Positions 15,128 through 23,056 are shown, counted from the first letter of the stretch. The stretch is DNA of 24,717 nucleotides from an uncultured Eubacteriales bacterium (GCA_900320415.1 ONSE01000063.1:1-24717); one strand, 5' to 3'. The notes: a model not told the origin generated them from the sequence alone. Program-made: numbers and translations.

Positions 15128-16768
15128 TTATTCGACGCTGAGAATAAAGTAGTAAACAGGCTGGTCGCCTCTGACAAGCGAAATATCACAGCGGGAGCCG
15201 TACTTATCCTGCAGCTCGTCAAACGCCTTTTGGGCGTCCTCCTCCTCGATATCCTCACCCCAAATCAAGGTAATGAAGGAGGTATCACGGGTCACCATGC
15301 TCTTCGCGAGCTTGACGAGAGCCTTGACGGCGCTCTTTTCGGTGATGGTGAGCTTACCGTTTTCGAGAGCGATGATGTCGCCCTCCTTGATCTTCTTGCC
15401 GCCGAACTCACTGTTGCGCGCGGCAAAGGTGACAAGACCGGTACCGACAGCGTGAGCCGCGTCCAGCATCAGCTGCGCGTTGCTCTCCGCAGAGATCTCG
15501 GGGTCGAAGTTGAGCAGCGCCGTCATGCCCTGCGGAATGGTTCTGGTGGGCACGATGACAACGTTTCTGTCAGTGACCATGGGGATGGTCTGCTCCGCCG
15601 CGAGAATAATATTCTTGTTATTGGGAAGCACGATGACGTTCTTGGCAGGGGTCGCGAGGATCGCCGCGTAGATATCGTCCGTGCTGGGATTCATGCTCTG
15701 ACCGCCCGAAACCACATTGGCGCAGCCCAGCTCCGTGAAGAGGTTCTTCATGCCCTCGCCTGCCGCGACAGCGACAAAGCCGAACTGCTCGGTCGGCTCC
15801 GCGAAGGCGAACTCCTCCTTCTTGGGCTTTCTGGATTTCTTGGCGTTCTTGTGCTGCTCCTTCATGTTCTCAACCTTGACGGTGAGCAGCTGACCGAACT
15901 CAAGGCCCTTGGAAAGCGCGTTGCCGGGGATCTCGGTGTGAACATGGACCTTGATGATCTCATCATCGTTGACGACCACGACACAGTCGCCGATGGTCTT
16001 CAAGAATTCGCGCAGCTCCTCGGGATCGGTCTCGATCTCGGGATCTCTGCCGACAATAAATTCCGTGCAGTAGGTGAACTCGATATCATCGTCAAACTCT
16101 GCGGCGGCGCTGTCAAAGGTATCGACCGTCACATCGGCGGTCTCCTCGTAGGGAACCACCTCGCCGTCCTTGAAATAGGTGAGCATACCCTCAAAGATGG
16201 TACACAGACCCTTGCCGCCTGCGTCAACCACGCCCGCCTTCTTGAGGACAGGCAGAAGCTCGGGAGTCAGGGAGAGCGCGTCATTCGCCGCGTCGACGAT
16301 CGCCTGCCAGACAAAAAGCGCGTCATGCTTTCCCTTGGAGACCTCAACGCCCGCCTCATACGCCATTCTCGCCACGGTGAGGATGGTTCCCTCAGCGGGC
16401 TTGGTAACAGCCTTATAGGCGGCGTCCACGCCGATCCCGAGAGCCGCGGCAATATTCTTGCCGTTGACCTCCTCCATGTCCTTGAGACCCTGACCGAAGC
16501 CGCGGAACAGAATGGAGGTGATGACGCCCGAGTTGCCTCTGGCGCCTCTGAGCATCGCCTTGGCGGCGATCTCGGCAACCTCGCCCGCGTTTGTGCCCTC
16601 GTATTCCTCAAGAGCCTTCGCGGCAGCCATCACCGTCATGGACATATTGGTACCTGTGTCACCGTCGGGCACAGGGAAGATATTAAGGTCATTGATGTGA
16701 TTCTTTTGGGTGCTGATATTGTGCGCACCCGAGATAATCGCCTGCTTGAGCATCTCACCGTTAATCAT
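15128..16768 (-). CDS. fakA: Fatty acid kinase catalytic subunit FakA (YloV, DAK2 domain)
   Basis: With a FakB fatty-acid carrier, it phosphorylates exogenous fatty acids to acyl-phosphate for phospholipid synthesis. There are 546 residues, matching the YloV/FakA family. The N-terminal DhaL-like kinase domain shows FPVPDGDTGTNM (31-42, the Mg-ATP aspartates D35 and D37 and the T-N pair), RGARGNSG (74-81), KPAEGT and DAGGKG (182-187). The middle domain contains YCTEFIVG and VHVHT (275-279). A basic linker (KNAKKSRKPKKEEF) leads into the C-terminal FakB-interacting domain. The ATG at 16768 follows AAAGGA. It has its own promoter and a terminator before recG. B. subtilis has a small Asp23-family gene, yloU, before yloV; it is absent here. 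No fakB is in the window. Confidence 0.92.
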   Translation of the reverse strand: MINGEMLKQAIISGAHNISTQKNHINDLNIFPVPDGDTGTNMSMTVMAAAKALEEYEGTNAGEVAEIAAKAMLRGARGNSGVITSILFRGFGQGLKDMEEVNGKNIAAALGIGVDAAYKAVTKPAEGTILTVARMAYEAGVEVSKGKHDALFVWQAIVDAANDALSLTPELLPVLKKAGVVDAGGKGLCTIFEGMLTYFKDGEVVPYEETADVTVDTFDSAAAEFDDDIEFTYCTEFIVGRDPEIETDPEELREFLKTIGDCVVVVNDDEIIKVHVHTEIPGNALSKGLEFGQLLTVKVENMKEQHKNAKKSRKPKKEEFAFAEPTEQFGFVAVAAGEGMKNLFTELGCANVVSGGQSMNPSTDDIYAAILATPAKNVIVLPNNKNIILAAEQTIPMVTDRNVVIVPTRTIPQGMTALLNFDPEISAESNAQLMLDAAHAVGTGLVTFAARNSEFGGKKIKEGDIIALENGKLTITEKSAVKALVKLAKSMVTRDTSFITLIWGEDIEEEDAQKAFDELQDKYGSRCDISLVRGDQPVYYFILSVE

Positions 16769-16799
16769 AATACTGCACGTCCTTTTTGAAATCTGAAAC

Positions 16800-16814
16800 T
16801 GCGTTGGGAACGCA
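16800..16814 (-). promoter_or_regulatory. Small hairpin in the fakA leader
   Basis: TGCGTT, loop of three, AACGCA: a 6-bp stem in the leader between the predicted start site and the ribosome site of fakA. No T-run follows, so it is not a terminator. Confidence 0.35.
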
Positions 16815-16824
16815 TACCTTCAAA

Positions 16825-16840
16825 CATGATAATTACCATG
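16825..16840. promoter_or_regulatory. Palindrome at the fakA start site, candidate operator
   Basis: CATGATAATTACCATG is a 16-bp palindrome with one mismatched pair, and it lies over the predicted transcription start just after the -10. It does not resemble the FapR operator I know. The regulator is unknown. Confidence 0.35.
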
Positions 16841-16843
16841 AAT

Positions 16844-16872
16844 ATTATACAGGCTTTTCGGAAATATTTCAA
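16844..16872 (-). promoter_or_regulatory. SigA promoter of fakA
   Basis: TTGAAA (16867-16872), 17 bases, perfect TATAAT (16844-16849), all on the minus strand in the 173-base gap between ymdB and fakA. Confidence 0.75.
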
Positions 16873-16941
16873 TAGTCAAAATACAGATTACCGAAAAATT
16901 TTTGACATCTTTTCGCCAGTTCGGACAGGAACCGCGTCCCG

Positions 16942-17715
16942 TCATTCGATTCTCAACGCCTCGGCGCCCAGGCACCTTCCGCTTTTGTCATCAATATCAA
17001 AAACCGCCGCCTCGAGCTTGCAGTCCCCCACCGCCAGATCGAACCGCGCGGGCAGCTTGGTGCGGAAGCGGTTGATGATGATTTCGGTCTTGACGCCGAG
17101 GACAGAATGGATGGTTCCCGTCATTCCGAGGTCGGTGATGTAGCCCGTACCTTTGGGCAATACCTGCGCATCAGAGGTCTGCACATGGGTGTGCGTACCG
17201 AACACCGCCGAGACGCGTCCGTCCAGATAGTAGCCGAGGGCGCGCTTCTCGCTGGTGGTTTCGGCATGGAAATCAAGGAGAATGATTTTGCTCTCCGCCC
17301 GCGCGAGCATCCTGTCAGCGCAGTCAAAGGCGTTCTCCAGCCCGTCCTCCACGCCGAGGTTGCCCATCAGGTTGATGATGGTGACGATCCTCCTGCCCAG
17401 ATCGAGGTTGATGATTCCCGAACCGGGTGTGGATCTGTCGGGAAAGTTGGCAGGGCGCACAATGAAGGGATTTTCCTCAAGGAGGCTGTAGACCTCGGGA
17501 CGGCGGAACGCGTGGTTGCCCAGCGTGATCGCGTCAACACCGCTGTCAAACAGATAGCGCGCGGAAACGGGAGTGAGACCGTTTCCGTCAGCCGAGTTCT
17601 CTCCGTTGCAAATAACCAGATCTACCCCCTTGAACCGCTTGAGAGACGGCAGCCTCTCGCGCAGAAAACGACAGCCGATACTTCCGACCACGTCACCGAT
17701 ACATAAAATACGCAT
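16942..17715 (-). CDS. ymdB: YmdB-family metallophosphoesterase (TIGR00282)
   Basis: Cytoplasmic calcineurin-like phosphodiesterase. In B. subtilis YmdB hydrolyses 2',3'-cyclic nucleotides and affects biofilm and motility choice. There are 257 residues. The metal-binding motifs are in the family order: GDVVG with D8, NGEN (37-40), GNHAF (66-70), LDFHAE (147-152) and GTHTHVQT (173-180). The ATG at 17715 follows an excellent AGGGAGG. The frame stays open 16 codons upstream, but that stretch is leader and hairpin. It has its own promoter starting in the end of yqfD, so it need not depend on the sporulation genes upstream. Confidence 0.93.
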   Translation of the reverse strand: MRILCIGDVVGSIGCRFLRERLPSLKRFKGVDLVICNGENSADGNGLTPVSARYLFDSGVDAITLGNHAFRRPEVYSLLEENPFIVRPANFPDRSTPGSGIINLDLGRRIVTIINLMGNLGVEDGLENAFDCADRMLARAESKIILLDFHAETTSEKRALGYYLDGRVSAVFGTHTHVQTSDAQVLPKGTGYITDLGMTGTIHSVLGVKTEIIINRFRTKLPARFDLAVGDCKLEAAVFDIDDKSGRCLGAEALRIE

Positions 17716-17747
17716 TGTGATTCCTCCCTGCCTTTCCAAACTCCAAA

Positions 17748-17764
17748 TATGACGAAACGTCATA
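17748..17764 (-). promoter_or_regulatory. Leader hairpin of ymdB
   Basis: TATGACG, loop of three, CGTCATA: a perfect 7-bp stem between the promoter and the ribosome site, about 33 bases before the ATG. It may act as an mRNA stabiliser or protein site. Confidence 0.4.
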
Positions 17765-17786
17765 GTCTGTTCATTGCCTTTTTACT

Positions 17787-17815
17787 ATTATACCACATCT
17801 CTAGCCCTCTGTCAC
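17787..17815 (-). promoter_or_regulatory. SigA promoter of ymdB
   Basis: GTGACA (17810-17815), 17 bases, perfect TATAAT (17787-17792), minus strand. The -35 lies within the last codons of yqfD. Confidence 0.7.
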
Positions 17816-18979
17816 GCTGAATTCCGCCTCTTCCGCGATATTTTCATTAAAAACACAGGAAAAATGACACGAAAAGCCTTCTTCGTCCTCTGTGACCGTG
17901 AGGTCGCGGCGCTTGACTGTGCCCTCAGGACGGCTGAACGCCTCGTACAAAAGCTCGGCGTTGCGGAACACCGTTTTCGCCTGCTCTCTGTCCGGCGCGG
18001 CCTCGTGACGGCTCAGGCCCCGCTCTGTTTCCGTAAGGAGCGACAGCGGCAGCAGCGTATCATTGACACAGAGGCTCTCCTCGCGCAGCGTAAAAACGGC
18101 GTCGTCGTACGCCGCAAAGGAAAAGGTGACCGGCAGCTCTAGCCCGAAGAGCCTCATCCGTTTGCGCTCCGCGGTATTTTCCGATAAAGAATAATAGTCA
18201 TACTGCTTCGGGATTTTTAATTCTCTTTCAGAATAAACATCCGCATACACATCCGCGTCCGCGTGAAGGTAGCTCGGTGTATTCAGTTTTGTCATTTTCA
18301 CGCCGCTGACAAGCAAGTCGCCCTTTACCACGCCGCTGCCGACCTTGACCTCGGAAAAGCCGCCTCTCGCCTTGACGGAGGTGATCACACCGTCCTCCTT
18401 CGCCTTGATGTTGCACGGCTCAAGACTCATAACATCGGGTTTTTTCGCCTTTTCCCTCACCTCGATATCCGCCGTGCAGCCGAGAAGATTGACGCTCAGC
18501 CAGCGGATATCGTCCAGCTCCAGCAGCATACCGCGCTCCGTCTTGTCAACATCCACCGCGCTCTTGCGTGTGCCGACGGTGATGCCGTTGTCGGCGAGAC
18601 AGTCACGGATTTTTCTCTCGCTGATATTGTCCGCCCCCACGATCCGCAGCGACCAGAGAAACTGGGAGAGAAAAACGATCAGAACCGCTCCCAGCACTGC
18701 GCCGACGGGCAGCCCGAGACGTCCCTTATAGCGGTTGACAATGAACGGAAGTCCGTGCCTTCGCTCTACCCTCGCCGCTACCCCGGCGCGCGCGGCGAGC
18801 GGGCGGATACGCCTGTAATCCGAGGCGTACATCGAGCCGCAGACGCCGCCCTCCACGGGCTTCGGGTTCCAAAGAGAGATCCCGCGCACGGCTGTAAGGT
18901 TGAGCAGCCGCTCGGGAGATCTTCCCCTCGCGGTGAAATCCACATATCCCTTGCAGAAGCGAACAACTGAAACTAACAT
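17801..18979 (-). CDS. yqfD: Sporulation protein YqfD
   Basis: Membrane protein of the YqfD family, made in the mother cell during sporulation in Bacillus and Clostridia; its molecular role is not firmly known. There are 392 residues. A basic N-terminal domain (about 1-85) includes RFCKGYVDFTARGRSPERLLNL. One strong membrane helix covers about 88-112 (LPVGAVLGAVLIVFLSQFLW). A POTRA-like stretch follows (about 110-175, RIVGADNISERKI and GITVGTRKS) and then a beta-rich domain. I chose the ATG at 18979, with GAGG five bases before it, over a GTG two codons upstream. It lies seven bases after yqfC, the conserved pair. In B. subtilis phoH follows; here ymdB does. Confidence 0.9.
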   Translation of the reverse strand: MLVSVVRFCKGYVDFTARGRSPERLLNLTAVRGISLWNPKPVEGGVCGSMYASDYRRIRPLAARAGVAARVERRHGLPFIVNRYKGRLGLPVGAVLGAVLIVFLSQFLWSLRIVGADNISERKIRDCLADNGITVGTRKSAVDVDKTERGMLLELDDIRWLSVNLLGCTADIEVREKAKKPDVMSLEPCNIKAKEDGVITSVKARGGFSEVKVGSGVVKGDLLVSGVKMTKLNTPSYLHADADVYADVYSERELKIPKQYDYYSLSENTAERKRMRLFGLELPVTFSFAAYDDAVFTLREESLCVNDTLLPLSLLTETERGLSRHEAAPDREQAKTVFRNAELLYEAFSRPEGTVKRRDLTVTEDEEGFSCHFSCVFNENIAEEAEFSVTEG

Positions 18980-18986
18980 AGGCACC

Positions 18987-19232
18987 TCAGCTCACAAATT
19001 CTATTTTTGTCACATAGCCCGTGATCTCCACACAGGAGCCCGACACACAGCGCACACCCAGTCCCCTGCCCTCAAAGGAAAGCACCATGCGGTTTGTTCC
19101 GATCTTGATATTGGTCGTCTCATAAAGCAGTATCCCCGTGGAGCCTTCCACGCTCACGCTGCGGTTCCCTATCATCTCAATGAGCGGCGCGGTGCCGAGA
19201 TCGAGGGGGATCCTCGCGGTTGGTCGTTTCAT
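18987..19232 (-). CDS. yqfC: Sporulation protein YqfC
   Basis: Small protein of the YqfC/YabP-like family, expressed in the mother cell in relatives and usually paired with yqfD. There are 81 residues. The recognisable core runs from RIPLDLGTAPLIEMIGNRSVSVEGSTGILLYE, split by short turns, to VEITGYVTKIEF near the end, matching the family's beta-rich fold. I chose the ATG at 19232 because GGGGAGAG lies nine bases upstream. An ATG at 19250 has no ribosome site. The repeat copy at 19264 begins 31 bases upstream, so its promoter must lie in or beyond that element; I could not find a SigE-type promoter for it. Confidence 0.85.
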   Translation of the reverse strand: MKRPTARIPLDLGTAPLIEMIGNRSVSVEGSTGILLYETTNIKIGTNRMVLSFEGRGLGVRCVSGSCVEITGYVTKIEFVS

Positions 19233-19263
19233 CTTTTTCACTCTCCCCATTCTGTTTTGCTAA

Positions 19264-19373
19264 AGGAAGCCTCTACTCATTCAGTGCCGCGCGGAAGTGC
19301 GGAAAATCTTTGGCTGGATTATGCCGTGAAGATTCCGTGCTTATGCACGGTAAGGAATTTTTCGAGGTTCCCT
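19264..19373 (+). repeat. MITE-like fold-back repeat, copy 2 (internally deleted)
   Basis: A 110-base version of the family. Both tips are kept (AGGAAGCCTCT on the left, GAGGTTCCCT on the right), as is the hairpin CCGTGC-TTAT-GCACGG. About 53 central bases are missing. In full-length copies the missing block lies between two TGGCA words, so it probably arose by deletion between short direct repeats. It fills most of the divergent gap between yqfC and ylbJ. Confidence 0.85.
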
Positions 19374-19401
19374 AATATTTATGCGGCGGCACTCATATAT
19401 A
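19373..19401 (+). promoter_or_regulatory. Candidate SigE promoter of ylbJ
   Basis: TAATATT (19373-19379) fits the SigE -35 form KMATAWW. Exactly 14 bases later CATATATA (19394-19401) approximates the -10 CATACANT. The leader to the GTG at 19418 would be only about 10-13 bases. B. subtilis ylbJ belongs to the SigE regulon. The first base of the -35 is the last base of repeat copy 2. Confidence 0.5.
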
Positions 19402-19417
19402 TTATCGGTGATGGATA

Positions 19418-20476
19418 GTGATAGCAGGATTCAATCGGCAAAGAACAGGCACGGCTCTGACGGCGGCTTTAGTGGTCGGTCTGTGCGCGGCAGCTCTGAT
19501 TTTTTCGGACAGCTGCCGAAAGGGCGCGGCGGAGGGCATGGACCTGTGTCTGCGCGTTCTCACGCCGTCGCTGTTTCCCATGCTCGCCCTGAGCGGCATG
19601 GCGGTCAGGACAGGTCTTTGTCAGCGGGTCGGAAGGCTTCTGGAACAACCGGCAAGAAGTCTTTTCGGACTGAGCGGTGCGTTCGCTCCCGTGATCCTCC
19701 TCTCGCTGATCGGCGGTTATCCCGTGGGCGCGCGTGCTGTTTCGGAGCTGTACCGCAGCGGTCAGGTCAGCGAAAAACAGGCAAAGCGCGCGGCGCTCTT
19801 CTGCGTCAGCGCGGGACCCGGGTTCCTCATCAGCTTCGTCGGCAACACACTCTACGGCAGCACGGAGGTCGGCGCAGTGCTGCTGCTCTCCCAGACCGCG
19901 GCGGTGCTGCTGACGGGTATCGGCTTGCGTTTTCTTTCAAAACCGGATGATTATCATTCTGTAAAAGAAATATCATCCCAAGGCGAACCGCTCTCCTCCG
20001 CGCTGGTCGAGTCCGCTTACGACGCCTCAAAAAGTATGGTGATGATTTGCGGGCTGGTGCTGCTGTTTTCCGCTTTCGGCGGCATCTGCGATGCTCTCCT
20101 TCCCTCCGCGTCGGTTCGCTGCCTGCTGATGTCCGCGCTGGAGGTCAGCTCGGGCGTCTGCGCCCTGAGCGAAGGCTATCCCTTTGCTCTCGCCGCCTTC
20201 GCCGTCGGGTTCGGCGGCGTGTGCGTGCATTTTCAGGTATTTGCCGCGCTGGGGAAGTTGGATGTCAGCAAGCCGTTATTTTTTCTGATGAGAATTATCC
20301 AGGGGATCCTGACCGCTCTGTTCGCACGCATCGGTCTTTTTCTGACCGCGAAGGAGGTGGCGGTATTTTCCACCGCCGAGGTGAGCCGGCCGGACTTTTA
20401 CGGCGGAAGCGTGCTCTCGGGAGCGGCGCTGCTGACGGTGGCGATCTGCTTTTTGCTGACGCTGCGCAAACGGTAA
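19418..20476 (+). CDS. ylbJ: Sporulation integral membrane protein YlbJ
   Basis: Polytopic membrane protein of the YlbJ/SpoVV family, needed for spore cortex formation; SpoVV is reported to take part in dipicolinic acid passage across the outer forespore membrane. There are 352 residues with about seven or eight hydrophobic segments (for example about 13-31, 47-62, 88-105, 126-141, 151-172, 206-224, 255-280 and 334-350). Family features are LTPSLFPMLALSG, SLIGGYPVGARA (95-106) and SAGPGFLI (131-138), which resemble nucleoside-recognition 'Gate' domains. The start is a GTG with a modest GGTGAT site. It is divergent from yqfC-yqfD, so the sporulation genes are clustered. asnB starts 42 bases downstream. 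Confidence 0.88.
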   Translation: MIAGFNRQRTGTALTAALVVGLCAAALIFSDSCRKGAAEGMDLCLRVLTPSLFPMLALSGMAVRTGLCQRVGRLLEQPARSLFGLSGAFAPVILLSLIGGYPVGARAVSELYRSGQVSEKQAKRAALFCVSAGPGFLISFVGNTLYGSTEVGAVLLLSQTAAVLLTGIGLRFLSKPDDYHSVKEISSQGEPLSSALVESAYDASKSMVMICGLVLLFSAFGGICDALLPSASVRCLLMSALEVSSGVCALSEGYPFALAAFAVGFGGVCVHFQVFAALGKLDVSKPLFFLMRIIQGILTALFARIGLFLTAKEVAVFSTAEVSRPDFYGGSVLSGAALLTVAICFLLTLRKR

Positions 20477-20518
20477 CAAGACAACACACGTATTATTTGA
20501 AATCAGGGAGGAAATCCT

Positions 20519-22354
20519 ATGTGCGGAATTGCAGGATGGATTGAGTCAGGCAGCAAAATGCCTGACAGGGTAAAAACACTGAGCGCGATGTCGGAGACGC
20601 TCGAGCGGCGCGGCCCCGATGAAAACGGCATTTACATCAACGGCGACACCGCCTTGATCCACCGCCGTCTGGTCGTCATCGACAGGGAAAACGGCAAGCA
20701 GCCGATGTCGGTGCGGCACAAGGACGTCACCTACGTCATCGTCTACAACGGAGAGCTGTACAACACGGAGGCGCTGCGCGAGGAGCTGCGGGCGGACGGC
20801 TTCCACTTCCGCGGCCACAGCGACACCGAAGTGGTGTTAAAAGCATTCATAAAATACGGCGAACAATGTCCCGAAAAGCTCAACGGCATTTTTGCCTTTG
20901 CCGTGTTCAACACGCGCGACCGCTCGCTCTTTCTCTGCCGCGACAAAATCGGTGTGAAGCCGCTGTTTTATTACGAATACAAGGGCGGTCTGATTTTCGG
21001 CTCGGAAATCAAGGCGCTGCTGGCAAGCGGCATTGTCAAGCCCGTGCTCGACGAGCAGGGTTTGAATGAAATCTTTTTTCTCGGCCCCGCGCGTACGCCG
21101 TCCTGCGGCGTATTCAAAGGCGTTTTTGAGCTGAATCCCGGGGAATGCGCCTTTTACCGAAACGGAAGGCTGACGCGCAAGACCTACTTCTCGATCGAGG
21201 CGCGCGAGCACACCGATTCGGAAGCGGAAACCATTGAAAAGACACGGTACCTGCTGACGGACGCCATACAGCGGCAGCTGGTCAGCGATGTACCGATGTG
21301 TATGTTTCTCTCCGGCGGTCTGGACAGCAGCATAATCGTCAAGACCGCCTCTCTCTTCCACAGGGAGAACAGACTGGGCAGGATCCACACCTACTCGGTG
21401 GAGTACCGCGACAATCAGAAATACTTTCAGAAAAGCCTTTTCCAGCCGAATGCCGACTATGAATACATCCACATGATGGTCAGGAGCGCCGACACCGGGC
21501 ACAACGAGGTGATCCTCGACAACAGGCTGCTTGCCGACGCGCTTTACGACAGCGTGGAGGCGCGTGATTTGCCCGGATATGTGGACGTGGACTCCTCCCT
21601 GCTGCTTTTCTGCCGTGAGATCAAGAAGGACTATACGGTAGCGCTCTCGGGGGAATGCGCCGACGAGCTGTTCGGCGGCTACCCGTGGTACCATAACCGC
21701 GAGATCCTCTTTGAGGACTGCTTCCCGTGGTCGCGCAGCCAGGACATCCGCCGCTTTATCCTTCGCGGCGGGGTACTGGACAGAGGCGAGGAATATGTCC
21801 GCCAGCGCTACCTTGACACCATCTCCCTCGCGCCGAAGCTGCCCTCCGACAGCAAGCTCGACAGCCGCATGAGAGAAATGTTCTTCCTCAATTTCTACTG
21901 GTTCATGCAATGCCTGCTGGAGCGCAAGGACAGGTGCTCGATGTACAGCGGACTGGAGGTGCGCGTTCCGTTCTGCGACTACCGTCTGGTGGAGTACGCC
22001 TACAATATGCCGTGGAAGCTCAAAGCGTACGGCGGCAGGGAAAAAGGAATCGTGCGCAAGGCGTTTGAGGACATTCTGCCCAAGGAAATCGCTTGGCGCA
22101 AGAAAAGTCCCTACCCCAAGACGCACAACCCGGTTTACTTTGAGGAATGCGCGAAAAGGGTGAGAAGAATCCTGCAAAAGAAAAACGCTCTCACAGAGCT
22201 TCTGGACAAAAAAGCGGTGGAGAGCATTATCGATAACCCCGGCAGCATCACGCAGCCGTGGTACGGTCAGCTGATGAAGGCGCCCCAAATCCTGGCGTAC
22301 ATCATCGAGCTGGATCACTGGTTCGACAAATACCGTATCGATATTTGTCTATAA
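20519..22354 (+). CDS. asnB: Glutamine-hydrolysing asparagine synthetase
   Basis: Makes asparagine from aspartate, glutamine and ATP in the cytoplasm. There are 611 residues. The N-terminal Ntn glutaminase domain begins MCGIAGW with the catalytic C2 and contains RRGPDENG, HRRLVVID, YNGELYN and GHSDTEV. The C-terminal synthetase domain has the PP-loop SGGLDSS (265-271), then SGECADELFGGYPWY, ERKDRCSMYSGLEVRVPF and the region YPKTHNP. This is the AsnB layout. I see no sign of the amidotransferase variants used on peptides or lipids, but the class includes such enzymes. The ATG follows AGGGAGG. No promoter is evident in the short gap after ylbJ, so the two may share a transcript. No clear terminator follows. 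Confidence 0.94.
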   Translation: MCGIAGWIESGSKMPDRVKTLSAMSETLERRGPDENGIYINGDTALIHRRLVVIDRENGKQPMSVRHKDVTYVIVYNGELYNTEALREELRADGFHFRGHSDTEVVLKAFIKYGEQCPEKLNGIFAFAVFNTRDRSLFLCRDKIGVKPLFYYEYKGGLIFGSEIKALLASGIVKPVLDEQGLNEIFFLGPARTPSCGVFKGVFELNPGECAFYRNGRLTRKTYFSIEAREHTDSEAETIEKTRYLLTDAIQRQLVSDVPMCMFLSGGLDSSIIVKTASLFHRENRLGRIHTYSVEYRDNQKYFQKSLFQPNADYEYIHMMVRSADTGHNEVILDNRLLADALYDSVEARDLPGYVDVDSSLLLFCREIKKDYTVALSGECADELFGGYPWYHNREILFEDCFPWSRSQDIRRFILRGGVLDRGEEYVRQRYLDTISLAPKLPSDSKLDSRMREMFFLNFYWFMQCLLERKDRCSMYSGLEVRVPFCDYRLVEYAYNMPWKLKAYGGREKGIVRKAFEDILPKEIAWRKKSPYPKTHNPVYFEECAKRVRRILQKKNALTELLDKKAVESIIDNPGSITQPWYGQLMKAPQILAYIIELDHWFDKYRIDICL

Positions 22355-22367
22355 TTGACGACAGCAC

Positions 22368-22396
22368 TTGCGATATGGCGCAAGCTGTGGTAAAAT
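22368..22396 (+). promoter_or_regulatory. SigA promoter of the PAP2 phosphatase gene
   Basis: TTGCGA (22368-22373), 17 bases, TAAAAT (22391-22396). An inverted repeat CTTGCG-ATATGG-CGCAAG (22367-22384) overlaps the -35 and spacer and could be an operator. Confidence 0.6.
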
Positions 22397-22427
22397 AGGA
22401 GCAAACAAACTGTGAGGAACGGCTCCG

Positions 22428-22952
22428 ATGAACAGAAAACGCTATGAGGCAACCGTCAGGTTCTTCTCGGAAAATAAAACTGCATACCGCCTTTTGTGGA
22501 TCATCTACAGGGTGCTGCCTTATATTCTGCTCTTTTCCTACCCCGCCCTGATCGTGGCGGAATTCTTCATCATGGGCGTAACGGGAACATGGGCGAATCT
22601 CATTATCCTGCCTTTCGCGGTGCTGACAGCGGTGACACTGCTGCGCTTCATGATCCGGGAACAGCGGCCGTATGAGAAATACGGCATGAACTCCGTGTTC
22701 CGCAAAACCACCGTCGGCAAAAGTATGCCCAGCCGCCACACCGCCAGCGCGTTTATCATCGCGATGACGTTTCTCTATGTCAACCTGCCGCTGGGTATCA
22801 TCGCCATGACCTTCGCCGTGCTGATCGGCGCCTCCCGCGTGCTGGCGGGAGCGCATTTCATCCGCGACGTGATCGTCGGCGCGCTGGTAGGAATCATCGC
22901 GGGCTTGCCCTATTTTCTCGGCATCGCCGTCACACAGATGAAAATGCCGTAG
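22428..22952 (+). CDS. PAP2-family membrane phosphatase
   Basis: Membrane phosphatase of the PAP2 type, acting on lipid phosphates such as undecaprenyl pyrophosphate or phosphatidic acid; the substrate cannot be told from sequence. There are 174 residues with about five membrane helices. The three catalytic motifs are complete: R73-x6-R80-P81 (in place of the usual K), PSRH (101-104) and SR-x5-H143-x3-D147. H104 and H143 should be the nucleophile and acid/base. The ATG is preceded by GAGGA. It has its own promoter and terminator, so it is a single-gene unit. Undecaprenyl recycling would fit with wall synthesis, but that is a guess. Confidence 0.88.
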   Translation: MNRKRYEATVRFFSENKTAYRLLWIIYRVLPYILLFSYPALIVAEFFIMGVTGTWANLIILPFAVLTAVTLLRFMIREQRPYEKYGMNSVFRKTTVGKSMPSRHTASAFIIAMTFLYVNLPLGIIAMTFAVLIGASRVLAGAHFIRDVIVGALVGIIAGLPYFLGIAVTQMKMP

Positions 22953-22972
22953 CACGGCTCTTGCCCTCACAT

Positions 22973-23004
22973 CGCCCTCCGCCTCAAAACGGAGGGCGTT
23001 TTTT
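22973..23004 (+). terminator. Intrinsic terminator of the PAP2 gene
   Basis: CGCCCTCCG and CGGAGGGCG, a perfect 9-bp stem with an 8-base loop, followed by TTTTTT. It lies 20 bases after the stop codon. Confidence 0.92.
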
Positions 23005-23056
23005 AGCGGAATACAGCGCAACAGACGCGCAAGTTTTATTTCTTTGCCGAATCGTA

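Noticed and set aside
15230..16789. A 519-codon open frame opposite fakA
   Set aside because: Antisense shadow: fakA is a clear family member over its whole length, and this frame gives a leucine/aspartate/glycine-rich sequence with no domain.
19264..19373. A SigE-like promoter for yqfC inside repeat copy 2
   Set aside because: A CATAAT word and an upstream ATA exist on the minus strand, but the spacing is two bases too long and the -10 match is weak.
20837..22318. A 493-codon open frame opposite asnB
   Set aside because: Antisense shadow of a complete asparagine synthetase; no family resemblance and no start signals.
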